Source: JBHFEI01 sp041928815
GTDB taxonomy: Bacteria; Pseudomonadota; Alphaproteobacteria; Rhizobiales; Rhizobiaceae
Assembly: GCF_041928815.1 (NCBI RefSeq)
Contig: NZ_JBHFEI010000002.1
Coordinates: 1-64,000 of the forward strand
Length of the DNA stretch: 64,000 nucleotides
Direction: 5' to 3'
This document shows positions 1 through 8,571 of the stretch, in pieces. Below the pieces are notes generated by a model. That model searched no databases and was not told the DNA's origin. It saw only the letters and a list, made by a program, of their open reading frames with translations. Each line of letters starts with the position of its first letter. Position 1 is the first letter of the stretch. Position numbers and translations under genes: made by a program.

Positions 1-163
1 TCACCAGGACCAGTGAATCAGACAAGCCCGACCGCGTGAATCATCAATCCGACTCCGCGTTCATCGAAGACGCTCTAGCACATATCGACCCTCCCGTTTG
101 ACGAAATACGCGTCCCGTGATCCCATGTCGCTAGATCAACGATAAGGCGAACGGAAAGGCAGT

Positions 164-300
164 ATGGCCAGCCGTGAAATCCTCGGTGGACTGGTACAGG
201 TCTACAGACGTGTGAGGAGGGCGTGGCATTGCTCACCTCCCTCAAGGGCCGCCAGTACCGCGTCAGCACCAAGGAAGCCGGAGCGGAGCAGGCGAAAGCC
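164..300 (+). pseudogene. Integrase (tyrosine recombinase) N-terminal fragment, frameshifted
   Basis: A start at 164 opens with MASREILGGLVQVYRR, and after a frame change near 225 the reading continues as SLKGRQYRVSTKEAG and EQAKA. Together these resemble the N-terminus of Rhizobiales phage-type integrases, in which a start like this leads into an SLKGRQ-x-STK segment before the core-binding domain. The core-binding and catalytic domains are absent because the sequence runs straight into unrelated transposase scraps. It is a dead remnant, perhaps of an integrated element. The assignment rests on recalled family pattern only; the frame change and the truncation are seen directly. Confidence 0.45.
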
Positions 301-341
301 TTGTCACCGAGCAGGGCATCAAACTCTATGCCGTCGATCAA
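291..341 (-). pseudogene. Possible IS5-family transposase fragment
   Basis: Read on the minus strand, this short stretch gives LIDGIEFDALLGDKAF. It resembles the FDAL-x-x-DKAF segment that carries a catalytic Asp in IS5/IS427-type DDE transposases. It is only about 17 codons, lies exactly between the integrase scrap and the IS630 scrap, and shares the junction bases with the former. It could be coincidental, so confidence is low. Confidence 0.3.
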
Positions 342-351
342 CGGCGCAACG

Positions 352-770
352 CCAACCCGGTCCGCCTACATCTTCGGTGCCATCTGCCCCAAGCTCGGCA
401 AGGCGGCGGCGCTGGTCATGCCCTGGTGTGATACTCACGCCATGACGCAGCATCTGGCCGAAATCTGTCGTCATGTGGCCGATGACGCGCATGCCATCCA
501 CGTCATGGACCAGGCGGGATGGCACATGTCGAACACTCTCGTCGTGCCCGAAAAACATCTCGATCATGCCGCTCCCGCCGAAGTCGCCGGAGCTCAACCC
601 GGTTGAGAACCTCTGGCTCTTCATGCGCGAGAACTGGTTGTCAAACCGCATCTTCAAGTCCTACGACGACATCGTCGCTCATTGCTGCGATGCCTGGAGA
701 AAGCTCGAAAGCCAGCCTCGGCGCATCATGTCTATCGGACGCAGGCAATGGACCAATGAGTTCCGATCAG
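352..770 (+). pseudogene. IS630-family transposase, C-terminal part, frameshifted
   Basis: The frame beginning TRSAYIFGAICPKLGK and continuing through HVMDQAGWHMSN contains the second catalytic Asp region of IS630 DDE transposases. At 551-555 a run of five A replaces the four expected, and the protein continues one frame over with SPELNPVENLWLFM, which holds the catalytic Glu, then a C-terminal part up to RRQWTNEF. The N-terminal helix-turn-helix and the first catalytic Asp are missing. The copy is therefore doubly broken, truncated and frameshifted, and cannot make an active enzyme. Terminal inverted repeats were not recognised. Confidence 0.8.
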
Positions 771-820
771 TGACAATCCGTTTAAATCAGCCGAAATCCG
801 TCCAAAGATCGGGGAGTGGT

Positions 821-1023
821 TCAGGCCTGATCACCGGCTACCCGCATGCCGGAAAGGGACGTATCGGCGACGAGAGCCAGGTACTCCCTGGCGCAATCGT
901 CGGCGACGGTCAGCACCCGGAACCTGCGCCCATCGGTGATTTGATCCGACGCGAAGTCGAGGGATCGGCGATCATTCGCGGCAAGCGGAAGCAGCATCGG
1001 TGCGCGTATGCTTGGCCCTCCCG
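821..1023 (-). pseudogene. IS3-family transposase (OrfB) internal fragment
   Basis: On the minus strand an open stretch reads RAPMLLPLAANDRRSLDFAS, then DGRRFRVLTVADDCARE and LALVADTSLSG, ending in a stop at 821. This matches the rve/integrase core of IS3-group OrfB proteins, where SLDFVSD and TVVDDCTRE carry the first catalytic Asp residues. Only about 65 codons remain; the N-terminus and the catalytic Glu region are absent. It abuts the last codon of gabD, so the insertion or the deletion that removed the rest of the element ended just beyond that gene. Confidence 0.75.
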
Positions 1024-1024
1024 A

Positions 1025-2488
1025 TCACCCCGCCGTCAGGCCGCCGAAGCAGGCGTATTTCAGCTCGACATACTCCTCGATCCCGTATTTCGAGCCTTCC
1101 CGGCCGATGCCGCTTTCCTTGATGCCGCCGAAGGGAGCGAGTTCCGTCGAGATCAGCCCTTCATTGATGCCGACCATGCCGAATTCGAGATCCTCCAGCA
1201 CGCGCCAGACGCGGTTGATGTCGCGGGCGTAGAAATAGGCCATCAGGCCGTAGCGCGTGTCGTTGGCAAGACGGATGACATCGGCCTCATCCTCGAAGCG
1301 GAAGACCGGGGCGACGGGGCCGAAGGCTTCTTCCGTGGCCAACCGCATTGTGGCGTCCATGCCGCTCAAGACCGTCGGCGCGAACCAGGTGCCGCCGAGC
1401 GCATGGCGGGCGCCGCCGGTCTCGACGCGCGCGCCCTTCTCCGTCGCGTCGCCGATCAGCTCCTCCACCTTGGCGACGGCGCGGGCATTGATCAGCGGGC
1501 CCTGCAGCACGCCCTCCTCGGCGCCGTTGCCGACTTTCATCGCCGCGACGCGGGCGACAAGCTTTTCGACGAAGGCGTCGTGGATGCCGGCCTGCGCATA
1601 GATGCGGTTGGTGCAGACGCAGGTCTGGCCGGAGTTGCGGTATTTCGAGGCAATCGCGCCTTCGACCGCGCGGTCGAGATCGGCATCGTCGAACACGATG
1701 AAAGGCGCGTTGCCGCCGAGTTCCAGCGACAGTTTCTTCAGCGTGTCGGCGCATTGGCGCATCAGGAGCTTGCCGACGGCGGTCGAGCCTGTGAAGGAGA
1801 GTTTTCGGATCGCCGGATGCGCGCAGAGCTGTTGGCCGACACGAGCCGCGTCCTTCGCCGTAACGATGTTGAGCACGCCGGCCGGGATGCCCGCCTGTTG
1901 CGCCAGTTCGCCGAGCGCCAGCGCCGTCAGTGGCGTCTCGTCGGAGGGTTTGACCACCATGGTGCAGCCGGCGGCGAGGGCGGCCGCCGCCTTTCGGGTT
2001 ATCATTGCCAGCGGGAAATTCCACGGCGTGATCGCGGCGGTGACGCCGATCGGCTGTTTCAGCACGACGAAGCGGCGGTCGCGGCCGGCGGACGGGATGA
2101 CGTCGCCATAGACGCGCTTGCCCTCCTCGGCGAACCATTCGACGAAGGAGGCGCCGAAGGCGACCTCGCCGCGCGCCTCGTAGAGCGGCTTGCCCTGTTC
2201 GGCGGTGATCAGCGCCGCCAGGTCCTCCGTATGGGCGATGATCAGGTCGTGCCAGGCGCGCAGCAGCTTTGCCCGCTCCTTGGCCGTCATCGCCCGCCAG
2301 GCGGCAAGCGCCCGCTCGGCGGCATCGATCGCAGTGTCGACATCGCTTGCCGAAAGATCGGGTACGGCAGCGAGCACCGCACCGGTCGCCGGGTTCAGGA
2401 CGTCGAATGTCGCTCGTGAGGTGGCGGCGACCCATTCGCCGTCGACGAGCGCCCGGTCGCGCAGAAGCGTGGCGGCGGCGGGGGTCAT
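1025..2488 (-). CDS. gabD: Succinate-semialdehyde dehydrogenase (GabD-type)
   Basis: This 487-residue aldehyde dehydrogenase most resembles NAD(P)-dependent succinate/glutarate semialdehyde dehydrogenases. Visible motifs are TPWNFP (N157, oxyanion hole), FTGSTAVG (cofactor loop), ELGGNAPF (E256, general base) and NSGQTCVCTNR (catalytic C290). The length is normal for GabD. Its ATG overlaps the gabT stop by four bases (ATGA), so the two are translationally coupled. It would oxidise the semialdehyde made by GabT, giving succinate from GABA or glutarate from 5-aminovalerate; which one cannot be read from sequence. It is the last gene of a long minus-strand run, and a dead IS fragment follows its stop directly. 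Confidence 0.93.
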   Translation of the reverse strand: MTPAAATLLRDRALVDGEWVAATSRATFDVLNPATGAVLAAVPDLSASDVDTAIDAAERALAAWRAMTAKERAKLLRAWHDLIIAHTEDLAALITAEQGKPLYEARGEVAFGASFVEWFAEEGKRVYGDVIPSAGRDRRFVVLKQPIGVTAAITPWNFPLAMITRKAAAALAAGCTMVVKPSDETPLTALALGELAQQAGIPAGVLNIVTAKDAARVGQQLCAHPAIRKLSFTGSTAVGKLLMRQCADTLKKLSLELGGNAPFIVFDDADLDRAVEGAIASKYRNSGQTCVCTNRIYAQAGIHDAFVEKLVARVAAMKVGNGAEEGVLQGPLINARAVAKVEELIGDATEKGARVETGGARHALGGTWFAPTVLSGMDATMRLATEEAFGPVAPVFRFEDEADVIRLANDTRYGLMAYFYARDINRVWRVLEDLEFGMVGINEGLISTELAPFGGIKESGIGREGSKYGIEEYVELKYACFGGLTAG

Positions 2489-3789
2489 GCGGCACTCCCG
2501 AGATCGGCGAGCGTGGCACTGAGGCTGTCCTTCAGCACGGCGATGCCCTCGTCGAGCAGCGGCAGCGGGATCGTCAGCGGCGCCAGCACGCGGATGACGT
2601 TGCCATAGGTGCCGCAGGAGAGCAGCAAAAGCCCGTTCTGCGCCGCCTTCTGCGTCAGCGCCTTCACCAGCTCCGGCCAGGGCGCGCGGGTCTCCCGGTC
2701 GCGGACGAACTCGATCGCCACCATCGCGCCGAGATTGCGCACCTCGCCGATGCAGGCGAATTCATTGCCGGCCTGCCAGGCGTCGAAGGTCCGGCGCAGA
2801 TGCGTGCCGATCTCGCCGGCGCGCTCGACGAGCTTTTCCTCCGCGATCACCTCGAGGACGGCGAGTGCGGCGGCGCAGGAGAGCGGGTTTCCGGCGAAGG
2901 TCGAGCCGACGCCGCCGGCCGGAATTTTATCCATGATCTCGGCGCGGCCGGTGATCGCGGCGATCGGAAAGCCGCCGCCGAGTCCCTTGGCCATGGTGAC
3001 GAGATCGGCGGCGACGCCGGAATGCTCCATCGCGAACATCTTTCCCGTGCGGGCGAAACCCGTCTGGATCTCGTCGGCGATGAGCAGTATGCCGTGCCGG
3101 TCGCAGGTCTCGCGCAGGGCCTTCAGGAAGGAGGCGGGCGCCGGATAGAAACCGCCCTCGCCCTGAACCGGCTCGACGAAGATGCCGGCGATGCGCGAGG
3201 GATCGATCTCCGACTTGAACAGGCGGTCGAGGGCCGTGAGCGCCTCCTCCTCGCTGATGCCGTGATAGGGGATCGGGAACGGCAGGTGGTAGACGTCGGG
3301 CACCAAGGGGCCGAAGCCGACCTTGTAAGGCGCGGTCTTGCCGGTCAGCGTCATCGCCATCAGCGTGCGGCCGTGGAAGGCGCCGGAAAAGGCGACGAAA
3401 CCGCTGCGGCCGGTGGCGGCGCGGGCGATCTTCGCCGCGTTCTCGATCGCCTCTGCGCCGGTCGAGACGAGGAAGGTCTTCTTCGGGAAATCGCCCGGCA
3501 GCAGGTCGTTCAGCTTCTCGCAGAGCATGACGTAATCGACATAGGGCGTCGTCTGGAACGAGGTGTGCGTCACCTTGTCGAGCTGGGCGCGCACCCGCTC
3601 GATCACCTTCGGATGGCGGTGGCCGGTGTTGTTGACGGCGATGCCGGCAGCGAAATCGATGTAGCGGCGGCCCTCGATGTCCCAGAGCTCGGCATTCTCG
3701 GCACGGTCGATATAGACGTCGAGATGTTTCGAGAGGCCGGCCGGAATGGCGGCGCTGCGACGCGCCGTGAACGAGGCATTGGTGGACAT
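2485..3789 (-). CDS. gabT: 4-aminobutyrate/5-aminovalerate aminotransferase (class III)
   Basis: A 434-residue class III PLP aminotransferase. It contains GAEAIENAAKIAR (phosphate loop), FVEPVQGEGGF, LLIADEIQTGF (D239 to the pyridine nitrogen) and MAKGLGGGFP (PLP lysine K268). The start at 3789 is chosen because the protein there begins MSTNASF, as the family does, with AAGGAGG about seven bases upstream. Upstream in-frame codons are non-homologous. It transfers the omega-amino group of GABA or a homologue such as 5-aminovalerate to 2-oxoglutarate. Its partner gabD overlaps its stop. A hairpin lies in the 107-base gap to the preceding zinc-ribbon gene, so it may also have its own expression control. 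Confidence 0.92.
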   Translation of the reverse strand: MSTNASFTARRSAAIPAGLSKHLDVYIDRAENAELWDIEGRRYIDFAAGIAVNNTGHRHPKVIERVRAQLDKVTHTSFQTTPYVDYVMLCEKLNDLLPGDFPKKTFLVSTGAEAIENAAKIARAATGRSGFVAFSGAFHGRTLMAMTLTGKTAPYKVGFGPLVPDVYHLPFPIPYHGISEEEALTALDRLFKSEIDPSRIAGIFVEPVQGEGGFYPAPASFLKALRETCDRHGILLIADEIQTGFARTGKMFAMEHSGVAADLVTMAKGLGGGFPIAAITGRAEIMDKIPAGGVGSTFAGNPLSCAAALAVLEVIAEEKLVERAGEIGTHLRRTFDAWQAGNEFACIGEVRNLGAMVAIEFVRDRETRAPWPELVKALTQKAAQNGLLLLSCGTYGNVIRVLAPLTIPLPLLDEGIAVLKDSLSATLADLGSAA

Positions 3790-3862
3790 CGGTGTCCCTC
3801 CTTGGGAGTGTCGTCTTGTTGTGTGCGGAGGCGGGCCGATACGCCGGCGATCCGTAAGGAGA

Positions 3863-3885
3863 GGTCCCGCCAAGGGTGCGGGACC
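3863..3885 (-). terminator. Intra-operon hairpin upstream of gabT
   Basis: A perfect 8-bp inverted repeat, GGTCCCGC / GCGGGACC, with a 7-base loop lies just after the stop of the small zinc-ribbon gene and before gabT. No T run follows, so it looks more like an mRNA-processing or attenuating hairpin than a full intrinsic terminator. Confidence 0.45.
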
Positions 3886-3896
3886 GTCATGGCCCG

Positions 3897-4082
3897 TCAG
3901 GCGCCGGCGTGGCGCGCGTCGCGGGCGATCTTCCAGTCGACGCATTCCTGTGAGCAGTAGATGCGCCCCTCATGCAGGGTCTTCCTCCGGCTGTCCTCCT
4001 CGGAGTTTTCGTAGATGAGGACGCCGCAATTGGCGCATTTGGTGTAGCTCTCGATGTAGAGCCCGTTCAGCGAGAATTTCAT
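3897..4082 (-). CDS. Small four-cysteine zinc-ribbon protein linked to HyuAB
   Basis: A 61-residue protein that starts MKFSLNGLYIESYTKCANCG, one base after the hyuB stop, with AGGAGG seven bases before its ATG. Cysteines at 16, 19, 43 and 47 form C-x2-C and C-x3-C pairs, a likely zinc ribbon. I do not recognise a named family. Its position right behind hyuB suggests an accessory subunit of that enzyme. Acetone and acetophenone carboxylases, which are built on HyuA/HyuB-like subunits, have additional small subunits, and that of acetone carboxylase binds zinc. Whether this is a reduced relative of such a subunit is inference. It is too short for many automatic gene callers and could be missed. 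Confidence 0.8.
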   Translation of the reverse strand: MKFSLNGLYIESYTKCANCGVLIYENSEEDSRRKTLHEGRIYCSQECVDWKIARDARHAGA

Positions 4083-4083
4083 C

Positions 4084-5781
4084 TCATGCCTCCTGATAGC
4101 CGTAATGCTTGCGGGCCGCTTCCTTCGAGACGTAGCCTTCGCGCACGTCGTTGGCGACGGCCTGCGGATCGCGTCTCGCCGGGTCGCCATAGCCGCCGCC
4201 GCCGGGAGTGACGAGCTGGACGCGATCGCCCTTGCGGATCGAGACGTTGGAATAGCGGCTGGTCGAGGCCTTGCCGTAGGCCTCGCGCATCGTCTGCCAC
4301 TCGTCCTTGCCGGCCTTCATCACCAGCGTCGCGCCGAGCCCGCCCTCGGTGCCGCCTTCGAGGCCCCAGGGGGCGAAGAGGTGGCGGTCGGTCATCTGCG
4401 AGCAGATGATCTCGTCGTTGAGGCACAGCATCTGCTTGGTGTAGCCGACGCCGCCGCGATACTCGCCGGCGCCGCCCGCGTCGACGTTGAAGGCGAGGCT
4501 TTCGATGCGCCAGGGGAAGCGCGTCTCGTAGACCTCGACCGGCGTGATGCGGCAATTGCCGTTGATCGAATCGACGCCGTCATTGCCGTCGGCAAAGGAG
4601 CGTCCGCCCCAGCCGACCGCTTCGAGGTCGTAGCAGGCGAAATATTCGCCGGTCTCGGCATCGACGCCGCCGAAGACGAAGTTGCAATGCGTCGCCCCTT
4701 CCGCCGCCATGACGCGGTCGGGGACCGCCTTGTGCATGGCGCCGAGGATGGTGCCGACGATGCGCGGATGGGTTTCCGTGTTGCCGCCGACCTCGGGAGC
4801 GGGAAAGTCGACATTGACGATGGTGCCGGGCGGCGCCATCACGCGGATCGGCCGGAAGCAGCCGGAATTGCGCGGGATCGACGGATCGGTCATGTGCAGC
4901 ACGGCGTTGTAGGCGGCCGACGTCGCGACGCCGAGCGTGGCGTTGATCGGGCCGGACGCCTGCGGCGACGAGCCGTTGTAGTCGACGATGATCTCGCCGC
5001 CCTTCTTGTGCACCTCGACGGCGATCCGGTACTTCCTGTCGGCGTCGATGCCGTCGCTCTCGACGAAATCCTCGAAGGGGTAGATGCCGTCGGGGATCGC
5101 CTCCAGCTCGGCGCGCATGCGACGCTCGGAGTAGAGCAGCAGGTCGCTGACCGTCTCCTTGACCTTCTCCTTACCGTACTTCTGGTAGATCTGCGTCATC
5201 TGCTTCTCGCCGAGATCGACGGCGGCGATCAGCGCGCGGAGATCCCCGTAGTTGACGCGCGGCGTGCGCACATTGGCGAGCAGCAGCTTCCAGACCTCGA
5301 TATTGTCCTTGCCGCGCTTCTTGATCTTCACCGGCGGGATGCGCAGGCCTTCCTGGAAGATTTCCGTCGCCTCGCCGCAGAAGCCGCCCGGCGCCATGCC
5401 GCCGACCTCGGCGATATGGCCGATCGCCACTGCGAAACCCATGATCTCGCCATCGACGAAGATCGGCTTGAAGAAGGTGTGCTCCGGCGTGTGCAGCCCG
5501 CCGCGATAGGGGTCGTTGTGCAGGATGATGTCGCCTTCCTCGATTTCGGAAGCCGGGATTTCCTTCAGGCAGGACTTGACCAGAAGCGGCATGCCGCCGA
5601 TCTGCGCCGGGCAATAGTCGGCGACCGCGATCATGTCGCCGTTCATGTCGGCAAGGCCGCAGGTGAAATCGAGCGCCTCGTTGAAGATCGTCGAATAGGA
5701 CGTCTTCATCAGGACAATGCCCATCTCCCGGCAGAGCGAGACCATGGTCGATTCCAGAATGTTCATCGTCACGAAATCCAT
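4084..5781 (-). CDS. hyuB: Hydantoinase B / oxoprolinase-type subunit
   Basis: This 565-residue protein has the HyuB/oxoprolinase B architecture. It begins MDFVTMNILESTMVSLCREM, contains EGDIILHNDPYRGGLHTPEH near residue 85 (the family metal/active-site segment), DYNGSSPQASGPINATLGVA, GNTETHPRIVG and a C-terminal GGGGYGDPARRD. HyuB works with HyuA in ATP-dependent opening of cyclic amides (5-oxoproline, hydantoins, lactams) or in carboxylation reactions. It starts 11 bases after the hyuA stop and is followed one base later by the zinc-ribbon gene. The true substrate is not evident; the gabT/gabD neighbours favour a lactam that yields an omega-amino acid. Confidence 0.9.
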   Translation of the reverse strand: MDFVTMNILESTMVSLCREMGIVLMKTSYSTIFNEALDFTCGLADMNGDMIAVADYCPAQIGGMPLLVKSCLKEIPASEIEEGDIILHNDPYRGGLHTPEHTFFKPIFVDGEIMGFAVAIGHIAEVGGMAPGGFCGEATEIFQEGLRIPPVKIKKRGKDNIEVWKLLLANVRTPRVNYGDLRALIAAVDLGEKQMTQIYQKYGKEKVKETVSDLLLYSERRMRAELEAIPDGIYPFEDFVESDGIDADRKYRIAVEVHKKGGEIIVDYNGSSPQASGPINATLGVATSAAYNAVLHMTDPSIPRNSGCFRPIRVMAPPGTIVNVDFPAPEVGGNTETHPRIVGTILGAMHKAVPDRVMAAEGATHCNFVFGGVDAETGEYFACYDLEAVGWGGRSFADGNDGVDSINGNCRITPVEVYETRFPWRIESLAFNVDAGGAGEYRGGVGYTKQMLCLNDEIICSQMTDRHLFAPWGLEGGTEGGLGATLVMKAGKDEWQTMREAYGKASTSRYSNVSIRKGDRVQLVTPGGGGYGDPARRDPQAVANDVREGYVSKEAARKHYGYQEA

Positions 5782-5792
5782 GACAGTCTCCC

Positions 5793-7817
5793 TCAGGCGG
5801 TGATGACGAGATTGCCGAGGCGGTCGACGCTGAGCGTCTGCTTCGGCTGGAGAATGGTCACCGAGGCGCTTTCCTCGATGATGGCGGGGCCGGCGATCGT
5901 CTGGCCTTGAAGGAACGCGCCGCGATCATAGGTCGGCACCTCGTGCCAGCCGTCCTCGTAGCGCACCCTCCGGCTGCCGGAGGCCTGCGGCGTGCCGGTG
6001 CCCTTTTCGAGTTCGCGCAGGACGGGCTTGTCCGAGACGGCGACGGCGACAACCTTCAGGTTGACGGTCTCGATGGTCTCGCCGGGGATGGAGAAGCCAA
6101 AACGGGCCTCGTGCTCCTCGTGGAAGCGTTTCCACATGTCCTCGACGGTCGCATCGGAGAAATCATTGCCGGGGAAGCTCAACTCCAGCTCGTGGTTCTG
6201 GCCGAGATAGCGCGCCTCGATCGAGCGGTAGATCTCGATCGTCTGGCTGTAGCCTTGAGACACCAGCTCGGCGATGGCGCCGTCGACCAGCTCGGTCATC
6301 GCGGCCGTCGCCCGCGCGCCGTCGAAGAACTTCGAGATCTGCTGCACGGTGCGGTGACGGTCGACGCGGGCGTCGGTCATGATGAAGCCGAAGGCGGAGA
6401 ACTGGCCGGGATAGTTCGGCACGATCCCCTGCGGGATGCCCGAGATGTCCATGAGATCGCAGATGTGCACCGGGCCTGCGCCGCCGGAGGCAACCAGCGT
6501 GAAATCGCGCGGGTCGAGGCCGCGCTGCAGGAGGACAGCACGCAACGCGCCGAGCATGTTGTTGTTGGCGATCTGCACCATGGCGAAGGCGGCGGCATCG
6601 ACCTCAAGGCCGAGCTGGTTGGCGATGACCTTCACCGCGCGGTGGGCGGCGTCCGCGTCGAGCTTCATCCGGCCGCCGAGGAAGTAATCCGGGTTGATGC
6701 GGCCGAGCACGACATTGGCATCCGTCACGGTGGCGTTCTCGCCGCCGCGGCCATAGCAGGCCGGCCCCGGCGCGGCGCCCGCCGATTGCGGCCCCATGCG
6801 CAGCATGCCGCCCTTGTCGATCCAGGCGATGGAGCCCCCTCCGGCGCCGATCGTGTGGATGTCGAGCATCGGGATCTGGATCGGAATGCCCCATTCGATC
6901 TCAAAACTTGTGGTGACGTGCTCCATGCCGTCGACGACCGTCGAGCAATCGGTGGAGGTGCCGCCCATGTCGAAGGTGACGAGGTTCTTGATGCCGGTCA
7001 GTTCGGAGAGCACGCGGGTGGCGACGACCGCGCCGGTCGGGCCGGAGAGCGTCATCTGCACCGGCGCCTCGGCCGCCCCCTTCAGCGTCGATTCACCGCC
7101 GTTCGACTTGATGACCCCGACCTTCTCGCCGAGGCCGATGCCGTCGAGCCGCGCCTGCATGCGGTGGAAATTGTCGGACACGATCGGCTTCAGATAGGCG
7201 TCGGCGATGGTGGTCGAGGCGCGGTCAAATTCCTTCCACTTCGGCAGCACGTCGTAGGAAATGGAAATCGGCATGTCCGGCAGTTCGGCCGCGAGAATGT
7301 CGCGGATGCGTGTCTCGTGCACCGGATCGATATAGGAAAACAGCGTGCAGATGGCGACGGCCTCGATCGTGCCGTCCGCCCTGATCGTCGCTGCCAGTTC
7401 GCGCACTGCCCCTTCGTCCAGCGGCTCGACCTCCTCGCCCTTGGCGGAGAGGCGTCCGGCGATCTCGAAGCAGTCGGCGCGCTTCACCAGCGGCTTGGTC
7501 TTGATCCAGGTGATGTCGTAATGGCTGCGGCGGTCGCCGCGCTGGATGAAGGGAACGTCGCGAAAGCCCTTGGTCGTGACATAGGCGATCTTCGCGCCGC
7601 GCCGCGTCAGCAGCGCGTTGGTGGCGATCGTGGTGCCGAGCCGGATCTTGGCGACACCCGAAAGGTTGTCGACCTGCTCCAGCCCCTGGAGCACGCCCTC
7701 GATCGGTTCCTTGGGTGTCGTCAGGTTCTTCCAGTTGTCGATCGCGCCGGTGGCGGAATTGTAGGAGACGAAATCGGTGAACGTACCCCCGATATCGATG
7801 CCGATGACTTTGCTCAC
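5793..7817 (-). CDS. hyuA: Hydantoinase A / oxoprolinase-type ATP-binding subunit
   Basis: A 674-residue HyuA-family protein. The N-terminal phosphate loop is GIDIGGTFTDFV (residues about 5-16). A second ASKHA-type nucleotide motif is FDMGGTSTDCSTV, and GAGGGSIAWID follows. The family uses ATP to activate the amide carbonyl before hydrolysis by the HyuB partner. A C-terminal beta-rich segment ends in LSVDRLGNLVITA. hyuB follows after 11 bases, so the subunits are co-expressed. The gene lies between the GntR regulator and gabT. It could equally be called 5-oxoprolinase A, lactamase/caprolactamase A or acetone-carboxylase-like; sequence alone does not separate these. Confidence 0.9.
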   Translation of the reverse strand: MSKVIGIDIGGTFTDFVSYNSATGAIDNWKNLTTPKEPIEGVLQGLEQVDNLSGVAKIRLGTTIATNALLTRRGAKIAYVTTKGFRDVPFIQRGDRRSHYDITWIKTKPLVKRADCFEIAGRLSAKGEEVEPLDEGAVRELAATIRADGTIEAVAICTLFSYIDPVHETRIRDILAAELPDMPISISYDVLPKWKEFDRASTTIADAYLKPIVSDNFHRMQARLDGIGLGEKVGVIKSNGGESTLKGAAEAPVQMTLSGPTGAVVATRVLSELTGIKNLVTFDMGGTSTDCSTVVDGMEHVTTSFEIEWGIPIQIPMLDIHTIGAGGGSIAWIDKGGMLRMGPQSAGAAPGPACYGRGGENATVTDANVVLGRINPDYFLGGRMKLDADAAHRAVKVIANQLGLEVDAAAFAMVQIANNNMLGALRAVLLQRGLDPRDFTLVASGGAGPVHICDLMDISGIPQGIVPNYPGQFSAFGFIMTDARVDRHRTVQQISKFFDGARATAAMTELVDGAIAELVSQGYSQTIEIYRSIEARYLGQNHELELSFPGNDFSDATVEDMWKRFHEEHEARFGFSIPGETIETVNLKVVAVAVSDKPVLRELEKGTGTPQASGSRRVRYEDGWHEVPTYDRGAFLQGQTIAGPAIIEESASVTILQPKQTLSVDRLGNLVITA

Positions 7818-7845
7818 GGACGGTGTTCCCTTCTTATGTCTGGTG

Positions 7846-8571
7846 TCAGGTGGATGAGGCCGCCGGCGGATCGCTCCGCCCGTATTCCTCGGCGAGGCGC
7901 CGCCAGGAATCCTTGATGTGCTCCTGGATGGCCTCGATGGATTTCGCCATGTCGCGGCTGCGCAGCGCCGCCACCACCGGCCAGTGGTCGACGGCGGCCG
8001 CCTCGAGCGTCTCGAAGCGCTGCTCGGCCATGGTGATCAGCATCTGCACTTCGGCCTGGATGTTCATGAAGGCGTGCAGCGTCTGGCGGTTGGCGGAGAG
8101 TTTGCAGATCTCCAGATGGAAGGCGAGGTCGTTCTCGACGAGGCCCACCTCGTTGTCCTCGTGCGCCGCCTTCACCATCGCGTCGACGAAGCCGGCGATC
8201 CGGTCGAAATCGGCGTCGGTCATGCGCGGCAGTGCCTGTTCCAGGGCGAAGGTCTCGACGACGACGCGGAAGGAGAAGATGTCGTCGATGTCGCGGCGCG
8301 AGAACGTCCGGACGAAGGTGCCGCGCCTTGGCGAGGAGACGAGCAGGCCGCGCTCCTCGAGCCGGCGCACCGCCTCGCGGATCGGATTGCGGCTGATGCC
8401 GAGATGGCGGGCGAGTTCCGCCTCGTTGATGCGCTGGCCCTGCTGCAGCCGGCCGAAGACCAACTCGCGGATCAGGTAGGTCGCCACCTGGTCGGAGAGC
8501 ATGCGGGTGTCGAGCGTGGCGCTCGAAAATTCCGCGTCGCCGGGCATTTTCGGTCTCTGGATATCGATCAT
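7846..8571 (-). CDS. GntR-family transcriptional regulator (FCD subgroup)
   Basis: A 241-residue regulator with an N-terminal winged helix-turn-helix (NEAELARHLGISRNPIREAV, about residues 50-70) followed by an all-helical ligand-binding domain of the FCD type. That domain includes FRVVVETFALEQAL, then LVENDLAFHLEICKLSANR and a late DHWPVVAALRSRD (metal/ligand histidines). The start at 8571 is set by the ATGA overlap with the livM stop. It sits inside the transport/catabolic operon and presumably controls it in response to the substrate or an intermediate. Candidate operators are the palindromes between the binding-protein gene and livF. Confidence 0.88.
   Translation of the reverse strand: MIDIQRPKMPGDAEFSSATLDTRMLSDQVATYLIRELVFGRLQQGQRINEAELARHLGISRNPIREAVRRLEERGLLVSSPRRGTFVRTFSRRDIDDIFSFRVVVETFALEQALPRMTDADFDRIAGFVDAMVKAAHEDNEVGLVENDLAFHLEICKLSANRQTLHAFMNIQAEVQMLITMAEQRFETLEAAAVDHWPVVAALRSRDMAKSIEAIQEHIKDSWRRLAEEYGRSDPPAASST

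Noticed and set aside
1..163. Possible attachment site or IS end at the window start
   Set aside because: The stretch has a few short GTGAATCA-like repeats but no matching inverted or direct repeat elsewhere in the window that would define an element end.
352..770. Functional IS630 element using programmed frameshifting
   Set aside because: The 5' part of the transposase and recognisable terminal repeats are missing, so the copy is a remnant whatever the frameshift means.
4105..7916. Long plus-strand frames over hyuA and hyuB
   Set aside because: They are shadow frames of GC-rich genes, rich in Asp, Arg and His, with no family resemblance.
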